This document shows positions 22,488-34,292 of a DNA stretch of 64,000 bases, one piece after another (the first letter of the stretch is position 1; each line of letters begins with the position of its first letter). The position numbers and the translations under genes were made by a program. The notes beneath the pieces are model-generated. The model was not told where the DNA came from, made no database searches, and worked only from the letters and a program-made list of their open reading frames with translations. The DNA is from Bostrychus sinensis (taxonomy: Eukaryota > Chordata > Actinopteri > Gobiiformes > Eleotridae): contig CM036243.1 of the NCBI GenBank assembly GCA_020698575.1, forward strand, positions 14,809,903-14,873,902. The letters are read 5' to 3'.

Positions 22488-25400
22488 ATTGGACATGGAC
22501 TAACCCTTTTTCCCCCACATGCAAAGCGAAGGACTGGGTCTGTTAGTTTACACAAACTTTAGGCTGACTTTTTTGTTGGTTTTTGGACATCTATCTCAAT
22601 CTCTATTCCCACTTGAAGTCCTCAATCTATCTTTTTCCTCTTTACCTTTTGACCTTTTCATTTTTGACTTCCTCTATAGCAATGTGGTCCTCCATCTTGT
22701 CCTCTTCACACTCTCTCTCAATCTTGCTCCGTGACTGACCTTTTGATTTTCATTCTTCCCCTTTTTTCCACACATCTCCTCTGTTCCTTCCTGGTCTAGG
22801 CTGTAATTCAGCTTGTTTCAGGGCCAGTTAGGCAGCCACTAGAGTTAATCTGTCTTTTCAGGTCATAAATCATTGCTTGGCATCTTTCTCTCTTCTTCTT
22901 CTCCTCCGTTACCTGCTGCATATGTTGAGGTGATTGCGTTTGGCAGGTAATGTGGGGTGTTCTTTGCATGCTGTTGTGTGTGGTTATTGCTGCTTTAGCG
23001 CCCGACACATACTGAATGAAGTGGCGTAGCGTAAGAAGTGCCACGGCCAATAAGGAACGAGCAGCGAAATGTCAAGAATGCTCACAAGTGATGCGTCTTT
23101 CAGAGGAGAGGTTTAGATCTGTTTTTTCTCTGTGCCTTACTACAAACATTACGAAAAGCACTCAGCCACATTTAGCCTGGATTACACCATCATGATTGCA
23201 ACATCTTTTCAAAAAACATGTAAGATGTCCCAACACATATTTCCATTCAAATTTGCATATGCTAACACACTGTTGATAGTGTCTTTTACATTATGTTTAC
23301 CCTATTGCACCTCATATGACCTTGCGCCAACTGTTATGTTATGTTTCCCATGAATGATAAATATTTATATTTTACCATCAAGGTATGTAATTATTCAATA
23401 ACAAATATTTTGGTAATGATATTGGAATAGCAGGAGAGTCTAGCTCCTCAGCCATAGCAATCTGCTTTCACTCAGATGTTTTGGAACCGGCCCATCACAG
23501 CTGTTTATTTGCAGCACGTCTTACAAATAAATACACAACAAGTATAATCATTCCTCTCACCTGATTAATGGCATTTAGTGCTTTCCTTCATGTTGATTCT
23601 GTTGAATTCTGTGTTGTTGTTCAGTCCTCGGTGGGACTTTTTTCTTCGTCTTATTGCCATTTTAACAACAGTCCCGTTGACATCCAACGTAATGACCTCA
23701 TTCAAAGAAACCAAAGTCTTTGTACAACTGACTTTTTCTGCTGTCCCTGTTCAGAAATAAGTACAGAGTTGATCATAATATGGCATATTATGGTGTTTTA
23801 TGGCAAAACCAGCAAGATTTCTTCATAAGCGCCATGTTTGTTTTTGTTACAGGTCTGCAGGCTTATATCCCACCCTTTGTTTTTCTGATTGGTTACTCCA
23901 TCTGCGATTGTTCTGCCCATAGAAATGAAATTCAAACCATGAGGTACCAGACTAACTTCTTTGTTTTGAATAGGAAAAGACTTAGTCTGGCTGGCCAGAC
24001 TTCAGTATCTTCTTCACCACTGCAAGTTAGGGCCACTGCTTTTGCGTGTGATATATATTTAATATATATGGTACATATAATTATGTACATTTAGTTTTAA
24101 GTTTTGTTAATGTATTCTCTATTTCGTATTTTTTCACTTTTTTTTCTTTTTTCAATTGCACACACACGCAGTAACTATGTTTTTGCTCAGTACCTTGAGA
24201 TGCCTTAATAACACATATGTTTCACTGCTGTAGGACCAATACATTTGAGTTTATACCTTGTTCAAACAATTGTAAAGATTAGTTTTTACCCAAACCAGAT
24301 GAAATTTCCAAACCTGGAAACATCACAGTATAAGAACTTGTTGCTAAAACATGCTACTCTCCACATTAATCCTCTATTGGCTGGCTTTTATAATTGAACT
24401 TTCAACACATTTAATAACATTATTTTGGCTGCTCAGTGTATCTTGCATGTTTGGTGCCATGACAGATGGAAGATTCTGACTGATCATTTTGCATGAAGTA
24501 CCAACTTAGCACATAATTTAACTCCCTCTGGCTCCTTTTTTGTGAGCTCTGACATATCTATGATCAAACAGGTGCATGGGAAACTGCTGGCCTCTGCAGC
24601 AGACAAAACCACATCAGGAACTAGAGTGGTGCAAATTGATGGGGGCCGAAAAACAGAAGAAAAGAGAAGGAATGAGAGAAAACAACTCGGCGTAGCAGGA
24701 GGGAGCAGCGAGCAAGAAGACGCTTGAATAGGCGGAGGGCGGGAGAGGGTGAGTGTGTTGTGGATCCATTGTGCCCAGTTCTTGAATGAAGTGTTAGTAA
24801 GCTAAGTAGTAACTGGTGATTTACAGCTCCAAGGCCATATCAGCTGAAATAGACTAACAATAGGCTCTCATAAGCAGGTCTCTGCAAAGTAGATAAGCCA
24901 TATGGAACAGTGCTATTGTGGGGCTGAAGTGGCGCTGGAGTGTTGTTGAAAGTCAGTGGTTATGTGCTAGAAGACACTCGAGAGGAAGAATAGGGGACAA
25001 GGAGATGACAAAAGCTACACTAGGCGGAGAATACTGAGCATCTGTCTCAGCAGAATTGGACAGAAAGATAATAATAGATACCATTAATTATGCAAATGCC
25101 ATGTGAAATATAATTTATAAAAAAATATGAGGTTTGGAAAAGAATGTAATTATTAAACGGGTATTAATTTAGTTTCAATGCTTTTTGGTTGTGTGCATAA
25201 GGGGGTATCATTCTATATTTTTGTGTTTCTTTGAAGCAGAAATTAGGATGACCATGAAAAAGAACCTATAGTGTCAACTAAAGATTAGCAGTTAAAGGTG
25301 CACTACCAGAATTTTCTTACCAGGATCACTTCTCATTAAACATTATGTGAATGCTGATATAGCTTCTCTTTCTGTTTATGTTTTTCCATCTAAGCAGATG

Positions 25401-26368
25401 CTGAAACAGCTAGTATCTCTGTATTATTGGCAGCCCTTAAATCTATGTTGACAAGTGAAGTAGGTATAATAGCTTTTAAATAAAGTTTAGAAGACGTATT
25501 AATGTCTCGTAAAAGGAGGATTCTTATTACAATTTGCTGTTAGGTTATGACACAGTCTTTCTCAAATATAAAATATAAGGAAAATGCACACTTTTATATT
25601 ATGCAGATTTAATGCGTTGGAAATTGGACATTTAATCTGAAATGAGAGACAGGGCAGTGCAAACATTGATAAAATACAACTAATTGGAAACAAAACATAA
25701 AGCCTGTACAATTTTAGACAGATATTCCAGACCCACTTAACTTTGCCAAGAAAGTTATTACTTGGCTCGAGACTAGTGTCCTCACAATTTGTCTGACAAA
25801 TATACTCTTTGCCATTGTTAACATTGGGTTCATTTAACTGGCAATTGTAAATGTTGCAATCTACCATTTAAGTACAGCTTCAGCTACTGTCTTCTGTAGC
25901 ATTTTCCCCATTGCAAAATAGATGACATTTATGTTTTGTGTCGTTTCATAGTGTGTATGTGTGTGTTCCTATGTACTATATGTACTACATGTTGAGTTGG
26001 TGGGGGAAGGTGTGGAGAGGCATTGTGTAATCTTGCAGCAGGTTCACAGGCTTTGAGAGATTAACTTCTTCACTTGCACCTTACTTCCAGCACTTAAGGA
26101 CCTTCTTGGCCACTAAAAACAATTTTTTTGATCAAATCACCAGGTGTACAATCGGTCTGTTTTTGCTGAATATGACCTCAAACATTTATTCCCCCCACAA
26201 AACCTTTTACTTTATCGCTCAGCCCATTGCCCACAGTTGGTGAGAAATGTGCAGACACCAGTCGTTATGAGCACAGTCTCTCAGCATGGGGACCTTGAAG
26301 AGACCTATCCATGGCATTAGAACAACAAGCCCTGTGACGAATGGGAGAAAATAGAGGTTTCTACGCTC

Positions 26369-26371
<3 letters not shown>
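22488..26371. other. Intergenic, no gene recognised
   Basis: Mixed AT-rich DNA. The stretch 22560-22800 is pyrimidine-rich, and 24650-24760 is purine-rich with a GAAGAAAAGAGAAGG-like run, which explains the open frames there. No exon, transposon end or RNA gene is supported. Confidence 0.45.
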
Positions 26372-26467
<96 letters not shown>

Positions 26468-26487
26468 GCGTGTGTGTGTGTGTGTGT
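26372..26487. repeat. (TG)n microsatellite, about 115 bp
   Basis: Near-perfect TG dinucleotide tract, broken only by two TGCG variants near 26461-26470. Both antisense frames across it are low-complexity Thr/His and are not genes. Confidence 0.98.
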
Positions 26488-27334
26488 AGCTACATGTTTG
26501 CCATTTTGATTTGTTGAGAAAGAGGGGGGAAGATTCACTCGACCATTCAGGCTCTATTGGACTGCAGAATTTAGATAAGGGCTGCACATAGGCAAAAATT
26601 CTCAAAATCATTCACCAAATCAACAACTGCATTCCACAATATGCTTTCATAGAGATATGCAGTGAGATAGCATTTTATTATTTATTTATATGACTTATAG
26701 ACTCTTAGGAATCAGGGACCATAGACAGTGGAAATAATGTACCACGAGATCAGCTGCATTTTAGGAAGGTATAATATAGAGTCAGTACTTTTAGCTATAT
26801 ATCTCTTCTCATTGTCTATACAATCTATCAAATATTTCTTCCAATGTATGATTTTGAGACAAATATAGTATGAATCAGAAACACATTATCATTACAATTA
26901 TATGATTATGATTGGCAAAATGTATGGTGGTAAAACTAAGTCAAAATGCCATTGCAAACCATCAAGTGAGGGTCAGAGCTTATTTTTAAATTCTCCATCT
27001 CATTAAATGTCGAATGTATGGTTTGCCAGATTGCCAATATCAACCTCTGTTTTACATTTCTGTTTCTCTGTATTCAGTTCTGACTGTTGGAAAGTGGTTT
27101 TGACCACCCACAAGGGGCTTGATAACAGAGCACAGATGATAAATTAAGGTATGTTACATACTATAGCTTCTTTCCTGTAACAAGTGATATTAATGAAGAC
27201 AATCATCGCTCTAATAAGAATCTATTCCCAGAGTTAACTTTACTATGAAGTCTGAACCTAGACTAAAAAGAATAATTACTGCATAAGCAGTCCTTCCTCT
27301 TTTTCTTGTCAGTAATAATGATGGTTGCCATGGC
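26488..27334. other. Intergenic, no gene recognised
   Basis: AT-rich, no identifiable feature. Confidence 0.45.
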
Positions 27335-27655
27335 AGGCAGCAAAGTAGCACGGCCACCTCACAACAAGAAGGTCCTGGGTTTGTTTCTCAGACTCGCCAA
27401 GGCCTTTCTCTGGGGAGTTTGCATGGTCTAACCAAGTGGGTTCAGCGGGTTTTCTTTAAGTTTTCCTCTACCCCCATCAACCTAAAATGGTAATGACTAA
27501 AACTCCAGCTAGATACTCCTGACCAGGATCTTAGCTCAAGATGTGGAGAAGGGTCAGGTCACCCACTGCTTCTTATAGGTTGCCCCAGTGGCATTGGAAG
27601 GATGGCTCAAATGCAAAAAACATGTTTCTCTAGAAGGACAATAAAGGCTACTTTA
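27335..27655 (+). repeat. SINE with ACAATAAAGGCTACTTT tail
   Basis: The head has GTAGCACGGCCACCTCAC and CAAGAAGGTCCTGGGTTTG (a decayed B box), followed by GGGGAGTTTGCATGGTC and the terminal GGACAATAAAGGCTAC. These match the layout of fish SINEs that share LINE 3' tails. The internal part is diverged. Confidence 0.65.
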
Positions 27656-28369
27656 CCTATGAAAGTAAACGTTTGCATCACTAGCTACAAAGATAATGTC
27701 ACCCAGTACTCTTGGGTCTGCCTCATGTCATGGCTTCACATCGTAAATTTAATGCCATACTTTATTAGTCTGCTCCTGTCTGCCTCTACAAATTTGTGTG
27801 CACTGGAAGCAGACACACAAGTGCTGCATGAGCAACAGTTGACCGGGCGGCCTCCCTCCCTGAACCCCTGAGCCGTGCGTGTGGAGACCCCAGAGACCTG
27901 AGTCTGCCTCCTAATGCTCCTCCATCCTTTTCCAATTCATGGTGTGTCCCTCCCCCTCCTCTGCCCTTCCCGCCCCAGAGACTTCTCACTTCTGACAGAA
28001 CAGTTAATCATACCCTCTCCGCAGGTCTCCTCCGCACGTGTGTAGGTCCAGATGAGCACCTTCATTTTCACCGGGACACAGGATCTGTCTTCTACAACCT
28101 ATTCTGATGTTTTACTTTTTTAGTTTCTTTTTTCATCTGTGCTTTGTATTACTTGCATGGGGCGTATCAATATTTGCAGTGTACAGAAAATAAACTTTCC
28201 TAACATTACCAATACATAATTTGTGCCTGTGTATATATTTTATTTTATTTTATTTATTTTTTTTTGTGCTTTTTTCTTTTTGCTGTGTATGCAGACAAAG
28301 CCAGAGCTGGATTAGCCTTGTATATGTATTCTTGGCTGCCATTGATTAAATGTTTACATGGTGACTAAC
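27656..28369. other. Intergenic, no gene recognised
   Basis: A C-rich stretch at 27840-28000 with short open frames on both strands and no motif I recognise. T-rich tracts lie near 28235-28285. Confidence 0.4.
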
Positions 28370-28812
28370 TTGCCTGGAAAATCCAGACTGATATGTCTCT
28401 GTGTTATTCTACAGAGAAATATCAGTCTGGTCACCACGCCGTCCGCAGTGGTTTACTCAAATCCAAGCCGTACCGTGCATTTTGATTGGTTTATTTAAGT
28501 CACGTGTTCTTCGCGAGCAGCGTCACTCGTACGCGTCTCCTCGCCGACAACAATCAAGATGGCGCACTGAGGAGCCGAGAGTTTGTTTCATTCAGCGGTA
28601 TGGTACGGTAATGTTGAAATAACTCCCTCTTTCCTCCCTTGTGGCTTCACTACTCCGTTTGTTTACTTTCTCACTTTCTTGTCGCTTTGTTAACGTCATG
28701 TCCGCCATTGGCTAACTCCGCTGTCCGTTAACTCAGGTTTGCTCCGCCCTAGAAATCGAATTGATTCTAAGGGGCCGCTGTACTAGTGGATGAGTCAGGA
28801 ATCTCCAGGCAA
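28370..28812. mobile_element. Non-autonomous DNA transposon with CpG-rich core
   Basis: Starts TTGCCTGGAAAATCCAGACT and ends in the inverse of TTGCCTGGAGATTCCTGACT, an imperfect 20-bp inverted repeat. The flanks GTGACTAAC (28361-28369) and GGGACTAAC (28813-28821) match at 8 of 9 bases, indicating an 8-9 bp target duplication (hAT or Mutator-like). The core at 28430-28760 is rich in CG dinucleotides and has an AAGATGGCGCACTGAGG segment similar to a YY1-type site. No transposase frame is seen. Confidence 0.8.
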
Positions 28813-28821
28813 GGGACTAAC

Positions 28822-30829
28822 CAGCCAATGGTTCCTAACACCCTGTTCTGTGAGCATGTGATTAGTTAAACATTGTCATTTTTTTATTAATTTTTTTTAA
28901 TTTTTGGACAATAGAGCCTAGATAACATGTTAAGGTGTTGTTCTTTATGAGTCCTAATAAAAAATGCAATTAGGCTGTTAAACCAAATTGCATAACCTGT
29001 GTTTAAATTACATATCTTGAGAAATAAAATGTTTGGACAAATAATAATAGCAATTCACAATATACATATTCATTTTCATATTAATTTTTCCACAACAATT
29101 GTTTAGAAACAAACAAAACAAAACCAAAAAAAATCATGTGGCATTTTTCTAATAAGCCACAATTGAAGTTTAACTCTGCAGAGAACACAATATACCTTAT
29201 AACCTTTAGCACTGTTCAAAGCTTTAAGCAAACTATAACTACCGTAATGAGTAGCAAAAAATTTAAAATCTAACCACAGGGGGTTACAAGCCAGTGTACT
29301 TTTTGTTTCAGTCCCAAGCCCAGATAAATGTCGCATCAGGAAGGCCACCTCAAAAGGGAAAAGCCCAGACGAAAGAAATAGTAGCAGAAGAAGATAAGAA
29401 AAAAGTGCGAACCCAAATATAAAGCCAGTCTAAGATGTAATTGTAGCCTGTAGCAACACTTCATTTAGTTTTTAATGAGAGTTCTCAAACAAGTATGACC
29501 ACATAGTTCATGGTTTGCACATTGAAAAGCCATCCTTGATTTGACTATTGGAACATTTGGATACATCCCCAAAAAACATCAGCTAGTGAAGTGTAAACCT
29601 ACTGGGCCTATGGTTGATTTTGATATGTTAAGTACAAATGCGGTGTGAAATGTGACATTTCTAGTCGACTGGCTCAAATTTAAATGCACTTTATTGGCAC
29701 AGTCAGCTGAGACAGGTCATGAGCATCTAATCAACTCACTTTGACTGTGGATATAGTGCAACCAACTTGAACTACTGCAGATGATTATCCTACTAACCAA
29801 ATAAATACACTAAAAAATCCTGTATACAAGATATTACAATAAAAAACATGATGAATATTACCGACTCTGATCTCTATATTGAAGGGATTTACACAGACTA
29901 GAGGAAGTGATCTTTGATCATTCCAATTCAAATACCCAGAGAATTTACTGAGCATCCAGACATCAAAGACATTTTATGGATTTTGGTAGCAATCCATAGT
30001 CTCTATAGTCTAACTCTCTTGTGCTATTTTTATTTTCTCACATAATTAATTTTAAGAATAGTTTGTTTTTATAAGCTGCAAAATATAGTTTCAGCAACAA
30101 ATCACTGCCCCACTGCAACCCACAATAATAGAGCCAGAAATCATACATAATACAAACTATAATACATAATTTATTCATATTTGTCTGATGAAGCTATTTT
30201 GTGTGTGTGATATTTTTAATATGTAATACACATTGAATCATGTACTTTTGTATTAGAAATGCATTATGATACTTTTACTGTGATTTACTTAGCTTCAGCT
30301 ATGTACTAGGCTGGTGTCAGTGTTAGCACAACAGCAAGGCTGATTAGTAAATAATCACACTTAAATTAGTATTCATTGGTAAATTGACATTAGTCCTGCA
30401 ATCAGCACATAATCCGTGGCAGCCTCCTTAGCTTTACCTCACACTGGCAATTTAGTCAAATCATCAGTTAACTTGACAATACGACTGTTTACCTCCTCTT
30501 GGGCACTACTTTTTTTTCTTTTTCGTTGGGGTTGGTGTTGACCAACACTGTAAAACTGTTGACTGGCTCTTTGGTGCTCTTTTCATAATAGCACAGGTTA
30601 GAGACAACCAACTATCACCGCTACAACACCAGTGACTGAGCCATACACACAGCAAACAGCCAACGCTCAGGAGAGACAGTGGACTGGGCCATACCAAGTA
30701 TTCTGCTTGGGGAGGGGGGTTGAATAAACTAATTGCTATTTTGCTGGCAAACAAAATGAATACAGAAAATTGACGAGTTATTCATGCAAGATCATTTATA
30801 TTTATATTTATCGCAATGTTGTGCTTATT
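28822..30829. other. Intergenic, no gene recognised
   Basis: AT-rich, unique-looking DNA without supported features. Confidence 0.45.
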
Positions 30830-30900
30830 GGGGGGGGGGGGGGCTCGACCAGATTTGGGGGGGGGGGGGGAGGGGGGTGTCATAACCCCCCTAACCCCCC
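30830..30900. repeat. G-run / C-run cluster (G14, G14, G6, then C6, C6)
   Basis: Two runs of 14 G (30830-30843 and 30857-30870), one of 6 G (30872-30877), then two runs of 6 C (30886-30891 and 30895-30900). This can fold as a hairpin between G and C blocks or as a G-quadruplex. The Gly-rich frames read across it are artefacts of the runs. Confidence 0.9.
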
Positions 30901-33019
30901 GGCAATTACGCGCCTGCCCCTCACCCCTTACTCACACTTGCAACTCAGCAACTTTGAGGTGTGGAAAATTGCTCTCGCTTTCTGAGATATTTTTAATTTT
31001 CTATTAAGGATCATTATGCTTGCACAATTACTCTGTGAACCCCACACACACCTGAATCCACTCATACCAGTGCCTGGTCTCTCTGTCAGAGATAAACTCC
31101 CCAAGTTCGCCCTGTGTGACTGCCCATGTGATGCTCCTCCATTTCATTAGGCAGGGGGCCGAGCAAGCTAGCCAGAGTGCTCTTCTAGGTGAAAAACGTT
31201 TTGTTGGTTGCTCAGCCGAAGAAGAGATGTCTCCAATGGCAACTGAAACCTATGGCCTCCCTTTGAGTGCGCCTCTCGTCAGTGTCCATTTCACTTTTCT
31301 AATTGTGTTTTGCATGTGTGTCCGTTGTACACTGAGATTCGGGTTCGATCCATCACTCGCTGGATCTATAACTACAGTGGCACGGAGCGGTGGATGAACA
31401 CGTTAGGTTAGAAGGAGAAGGGGAGTGATGTGACTGATATTGATCCCTGCCTGGTAATTACAGCTCCATTTATTACCATAGTAAGGAGGAGGGGAGCCGA
31501 GAACGGGAAGGGATCATATTTAGTTTGGGCTTGTAAGTCAGGTTTTGGGCGCGAGGGAACAAGGTCAGAGCGAGACAGAGATAGATCACTTTACCCCTCC
31601 TTCCCCTGAGTGCCGCGAGATCTGATCGCTGTTGTTGCTTTCTGACATCCTCCCCCGTCCTCTCTCTCTCTCCTCCACTCATTCCGACTTTCTATTTTTT
31701 GTTTCCTCATATGACATCGCTGAAGCTAGAGACACTGTGGCACAGCTAGAAGACTCCCGTTAGCTTTCTTTTTCAAGCATGGTGCCCCTTTTAAGCCTGT
31801 CAAAAGCATCACTTATAATCAGCGCCAAGATGAAGTGTTGATATAATAGGAGATGAAGGTGCGCTCTGTCACTCCAACAACATCCGTGCTAGTGTTTTGT
31901 GGCTTGTTAAAGTGTGGGAGTTTAGGGTTGTTTACAGAGATGTGTGGGTGTTAAGCACGATCTGGTGGGTTTTTGTGTGCCGTGCGTTCCTCTACTGTAT
32001 ACTGTTTTTGTGCGGGCAATATTGTTTCTGAATATGTCAGGAGAAAAAACAACTCTGTTCTCATTGGTAAACCACATCCTGTCGTTCAATGAGTCACAAT
32101 GAAAACACACACAACTTGAGAAAAAAATACTATCAGAACCATCCAGAAGGTTTGAGGTTTAATGAACTTTCATACTTTTATACAACCCTTAATTTAAAGC
32201 ACAACTACAAAAATCTAATTTTTTACATTCTCGCCCCAAATCCACCAACAAAACTCAACACGAAAATGGCTACCTGAGTTGCTTTCTTTTTATTTACACA
32301 AATTTTAATATTGTTGGTATTTTTAAAACAGTTACAGAAAAAAAAAAAAAAAAAAAAACACCAACAACAACACACACACAAACAAACAAACAAAACGCTG
32401 GAATACTGTTTCTCTATATAATTAGCAGCCATTAATTCAATGTGTTGACCAATAGCAAATGGCTGCATCCCATATTCAAGAGTGCAAGAATATTAAAATC
32501 CTTTATAATAAAGCCTATGTTTCTTGGTGTTTTGTGTGCATGTCATTTCTTATGGTGAACCCTCCAAAAAATTCCTTTCATTGTTTTAGGCAAGGTTAGG
32601 TTTTTTGCACCACATAAAAAGGCAATTATAGCCTGGTAGAGCATTTGTTCTAAAAATGAATCTACTTTCTGCAAAGGACAGATTTAGATTTTTGCTAATT
32701 TTGTGAAGTCATAAATAAATCCTCACTAAACACATAATTAGGTTACATACAAGTCAATGAAAAAAAAAGAAAAAAGATGTGAACATTAAGATGTGTTCTG
32801 TGTTAATGTTTTGATTATGCCTCCACCATAGCAATGGTAAAAATGAAGTGTTTAGGTTCAAGTAAATACTCAAACCTTTGAGCCACAAAGCTGTTACAGT
32901 AGTGCACGCAGCCTGGTACCCAGATTATTGTTCTAGCCCATTAATTTATGTGAGAGAACAAAATTAAAAATGTTAATTTTGACATTTTTAGACGGCAGGA
33001 TTGAATGTTTTTTGTTTAA
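30901..33019. other. Intergenic; isolated Pol III B-box-like site and poly(A) tract
   Basis: A consensus B box GGTTCGATCC is present at 31342-31351 without a clear A box, perhaps the remnant of a SINE head. The stretch 31430-31840 is repeat-poor and moderately GC-rich. A poly(A) run of about 21 bases is at 32338-32358. No gene is supported. Confidence 0.35.
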
Positions 33020-33090
33020 ATATTTATTAGGGCCAGGAATCGATTTAAAAAATTTTACTAATTAATCGCAAATCTGAAAAAAATTTATCG

Positions 33091-33137
33091 CGATTAATCG
33101 CGATTAATAACTGGTAGTTATTAATCGCGATTAATCG
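33091..33137. repeat. Perfect 22-bp palindrome, 3-nt loop
   Basis: The arm 33091-33112 (beginning CGATTAATCGCG and ending AATAACT) is the exact reverse complement of 33116-33137, with GGT between. It sits just inside the hAT terminus and could form a hairpin or be a subterminal transposase-binding array. Confidence 0.95.
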
Positions 33138-33384
33138 TATTATGAATTCACGTACAAACACAAAATTGTAAATTTAGAACATTTATTTTGAATTAACCTT
33201 CACATACTTTACTGTAAACTTGTGCAATGCAAACAAAACTTGCAAAGAAAATAAATTAATAGTCTCTGTAACTCAGACAAAGTTTGCCTAAATAAGGTAC
33301 AACCAACAAATACACAAAACTTACCTAAAAAAAGCATGTGTAATCTCTTTTGGAACTTTAACAAAAATAAGTTTAATTCTTCAA

Positions 33385-33714
33385 TTAATAACAATTGTTG
33401 TGGTTCACAACAGTGTAAATACTATGAACTGTTTTACTCCAGTGGTAATTGAACTCATCCTTGCATAGACTGCACATAACTTTTGTTTTGTCTATATTGC
33501 TGTCTGGTGACGATTTGAAGCAGAATTGTCCATTTAGCAATGTGTCTTTTTGGTCACTCAGTGTTGCTTTAGCTCGTTCACTTGGCTTAGGCTCGTTCCA
33601 GATGAACTGTGCCTCGCCTGGATTGTGAACGAGAGTGCACGGCCGCAATGAGAGGAGGGGAAATACACCTGTACTGAAGTCGGACAGTTTGTGGCTCAGA
33701 TCACGCACCATCAC
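33385..33714 (-). pseudogene. hAT transposase N-terminal remnant with BED finger
   Basis: The 109-codon minus-strand frame includes DKTKVMCSLCKDEFNYHWS, which fits the first half of a BED zinc finger (Cys-x2-Cys, then aromatic and His/Ser), a DNA-binding domain of hAT transposases and of ZBED proteins derived from them. The second half of the finger and the RNase H-like catalytic domain are absent. It lies inside a hAT element with intact termini, which supports the reading. Confidence 0.65.
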
Positions 33715-34292
33715 ACCAGAAATCCACTTCTCGCGTGTGTTGGTTTATCCAGGTCAAAACTGTAACTTTAGTCTGTATTATATAAAAAAAAAAAAGAGGC
33801 GTGGGAAGAAGGAGAGGAGGGCAAGTGAAGTGTCGTGCGTTACGTTTCTGATCAGCACTAAACTCAGATCCAATCACCTGTCCGTTCACCGCTGACAGGT
33901 GGGCGTTTTCCCATCATGCACTGAGCCGTGCAGTCTCCGCAGTTGCTCCTGATGAACTGCGGCGGCTCAGGCGCTGGTCTCGTTTGGATCTCACGGTGAC
34001 CGTCGCGCTTGTGGCATCAGAGCAAGTCGGGAACAAGTCGGACACAAATCTAACCTGAAGATTGCGCACATACCGACACTGATCGAAACTGCGCAGGTCT
34101 GGCTCATGTGTCGTCTTCTACGCTCGCGTGGTGCATTTCTGCCCCGCTGGAAAACCCGTGGTGTGTTGCTGCCTCTGTCAGTGTCGTCGTAATATTTTTG
34201 TTGTGATCAAATTAATCGATGGAATTTCAATTGAAATTAACGCGATTAAATCAATAAATTAACGCCATAATATTCTCACCCCTAATATTTAT

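Larger units (their letters stand above)
33028..34284 (-). mobile_element. hAT derivative with BED zinc-finger remnant, TSD ATATTTAT
   Basis: Starts TAGGGCCAGGAATCGATTT and ends ATATTCTCACCCCTA. A perfect 8-bp target duplication ATATTTAT lies at 33020-33027 and 34285-34292. The element is 1257 bp. The half from 33590 to 34190 is GC-rich with many CG dinucleotides, while the other half is AT-rich with repeated ATTAATCGCGATTAATCG. On the minus strand a GC-rich leader is followed by a frame with a BED-type finger start, so this looks like an autonomous element that kept its 5' end and both termini but lost most of the transposase. Confidence 0.9.

Noticed and set aside
25292..25325. Possible hAT left end (TTAAAGGTGCACTACCAG)
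   Set aside because: No matching right end or target duplication within reach.
26219..26611. 130-codon minus frame
   Set aside because: It is Thr/His repeat sequence created by the (TG)n microsatellite.
30770..31007. Gly-rich open frames
   Set aside because: Produced by G homopolymer runs, not coding.
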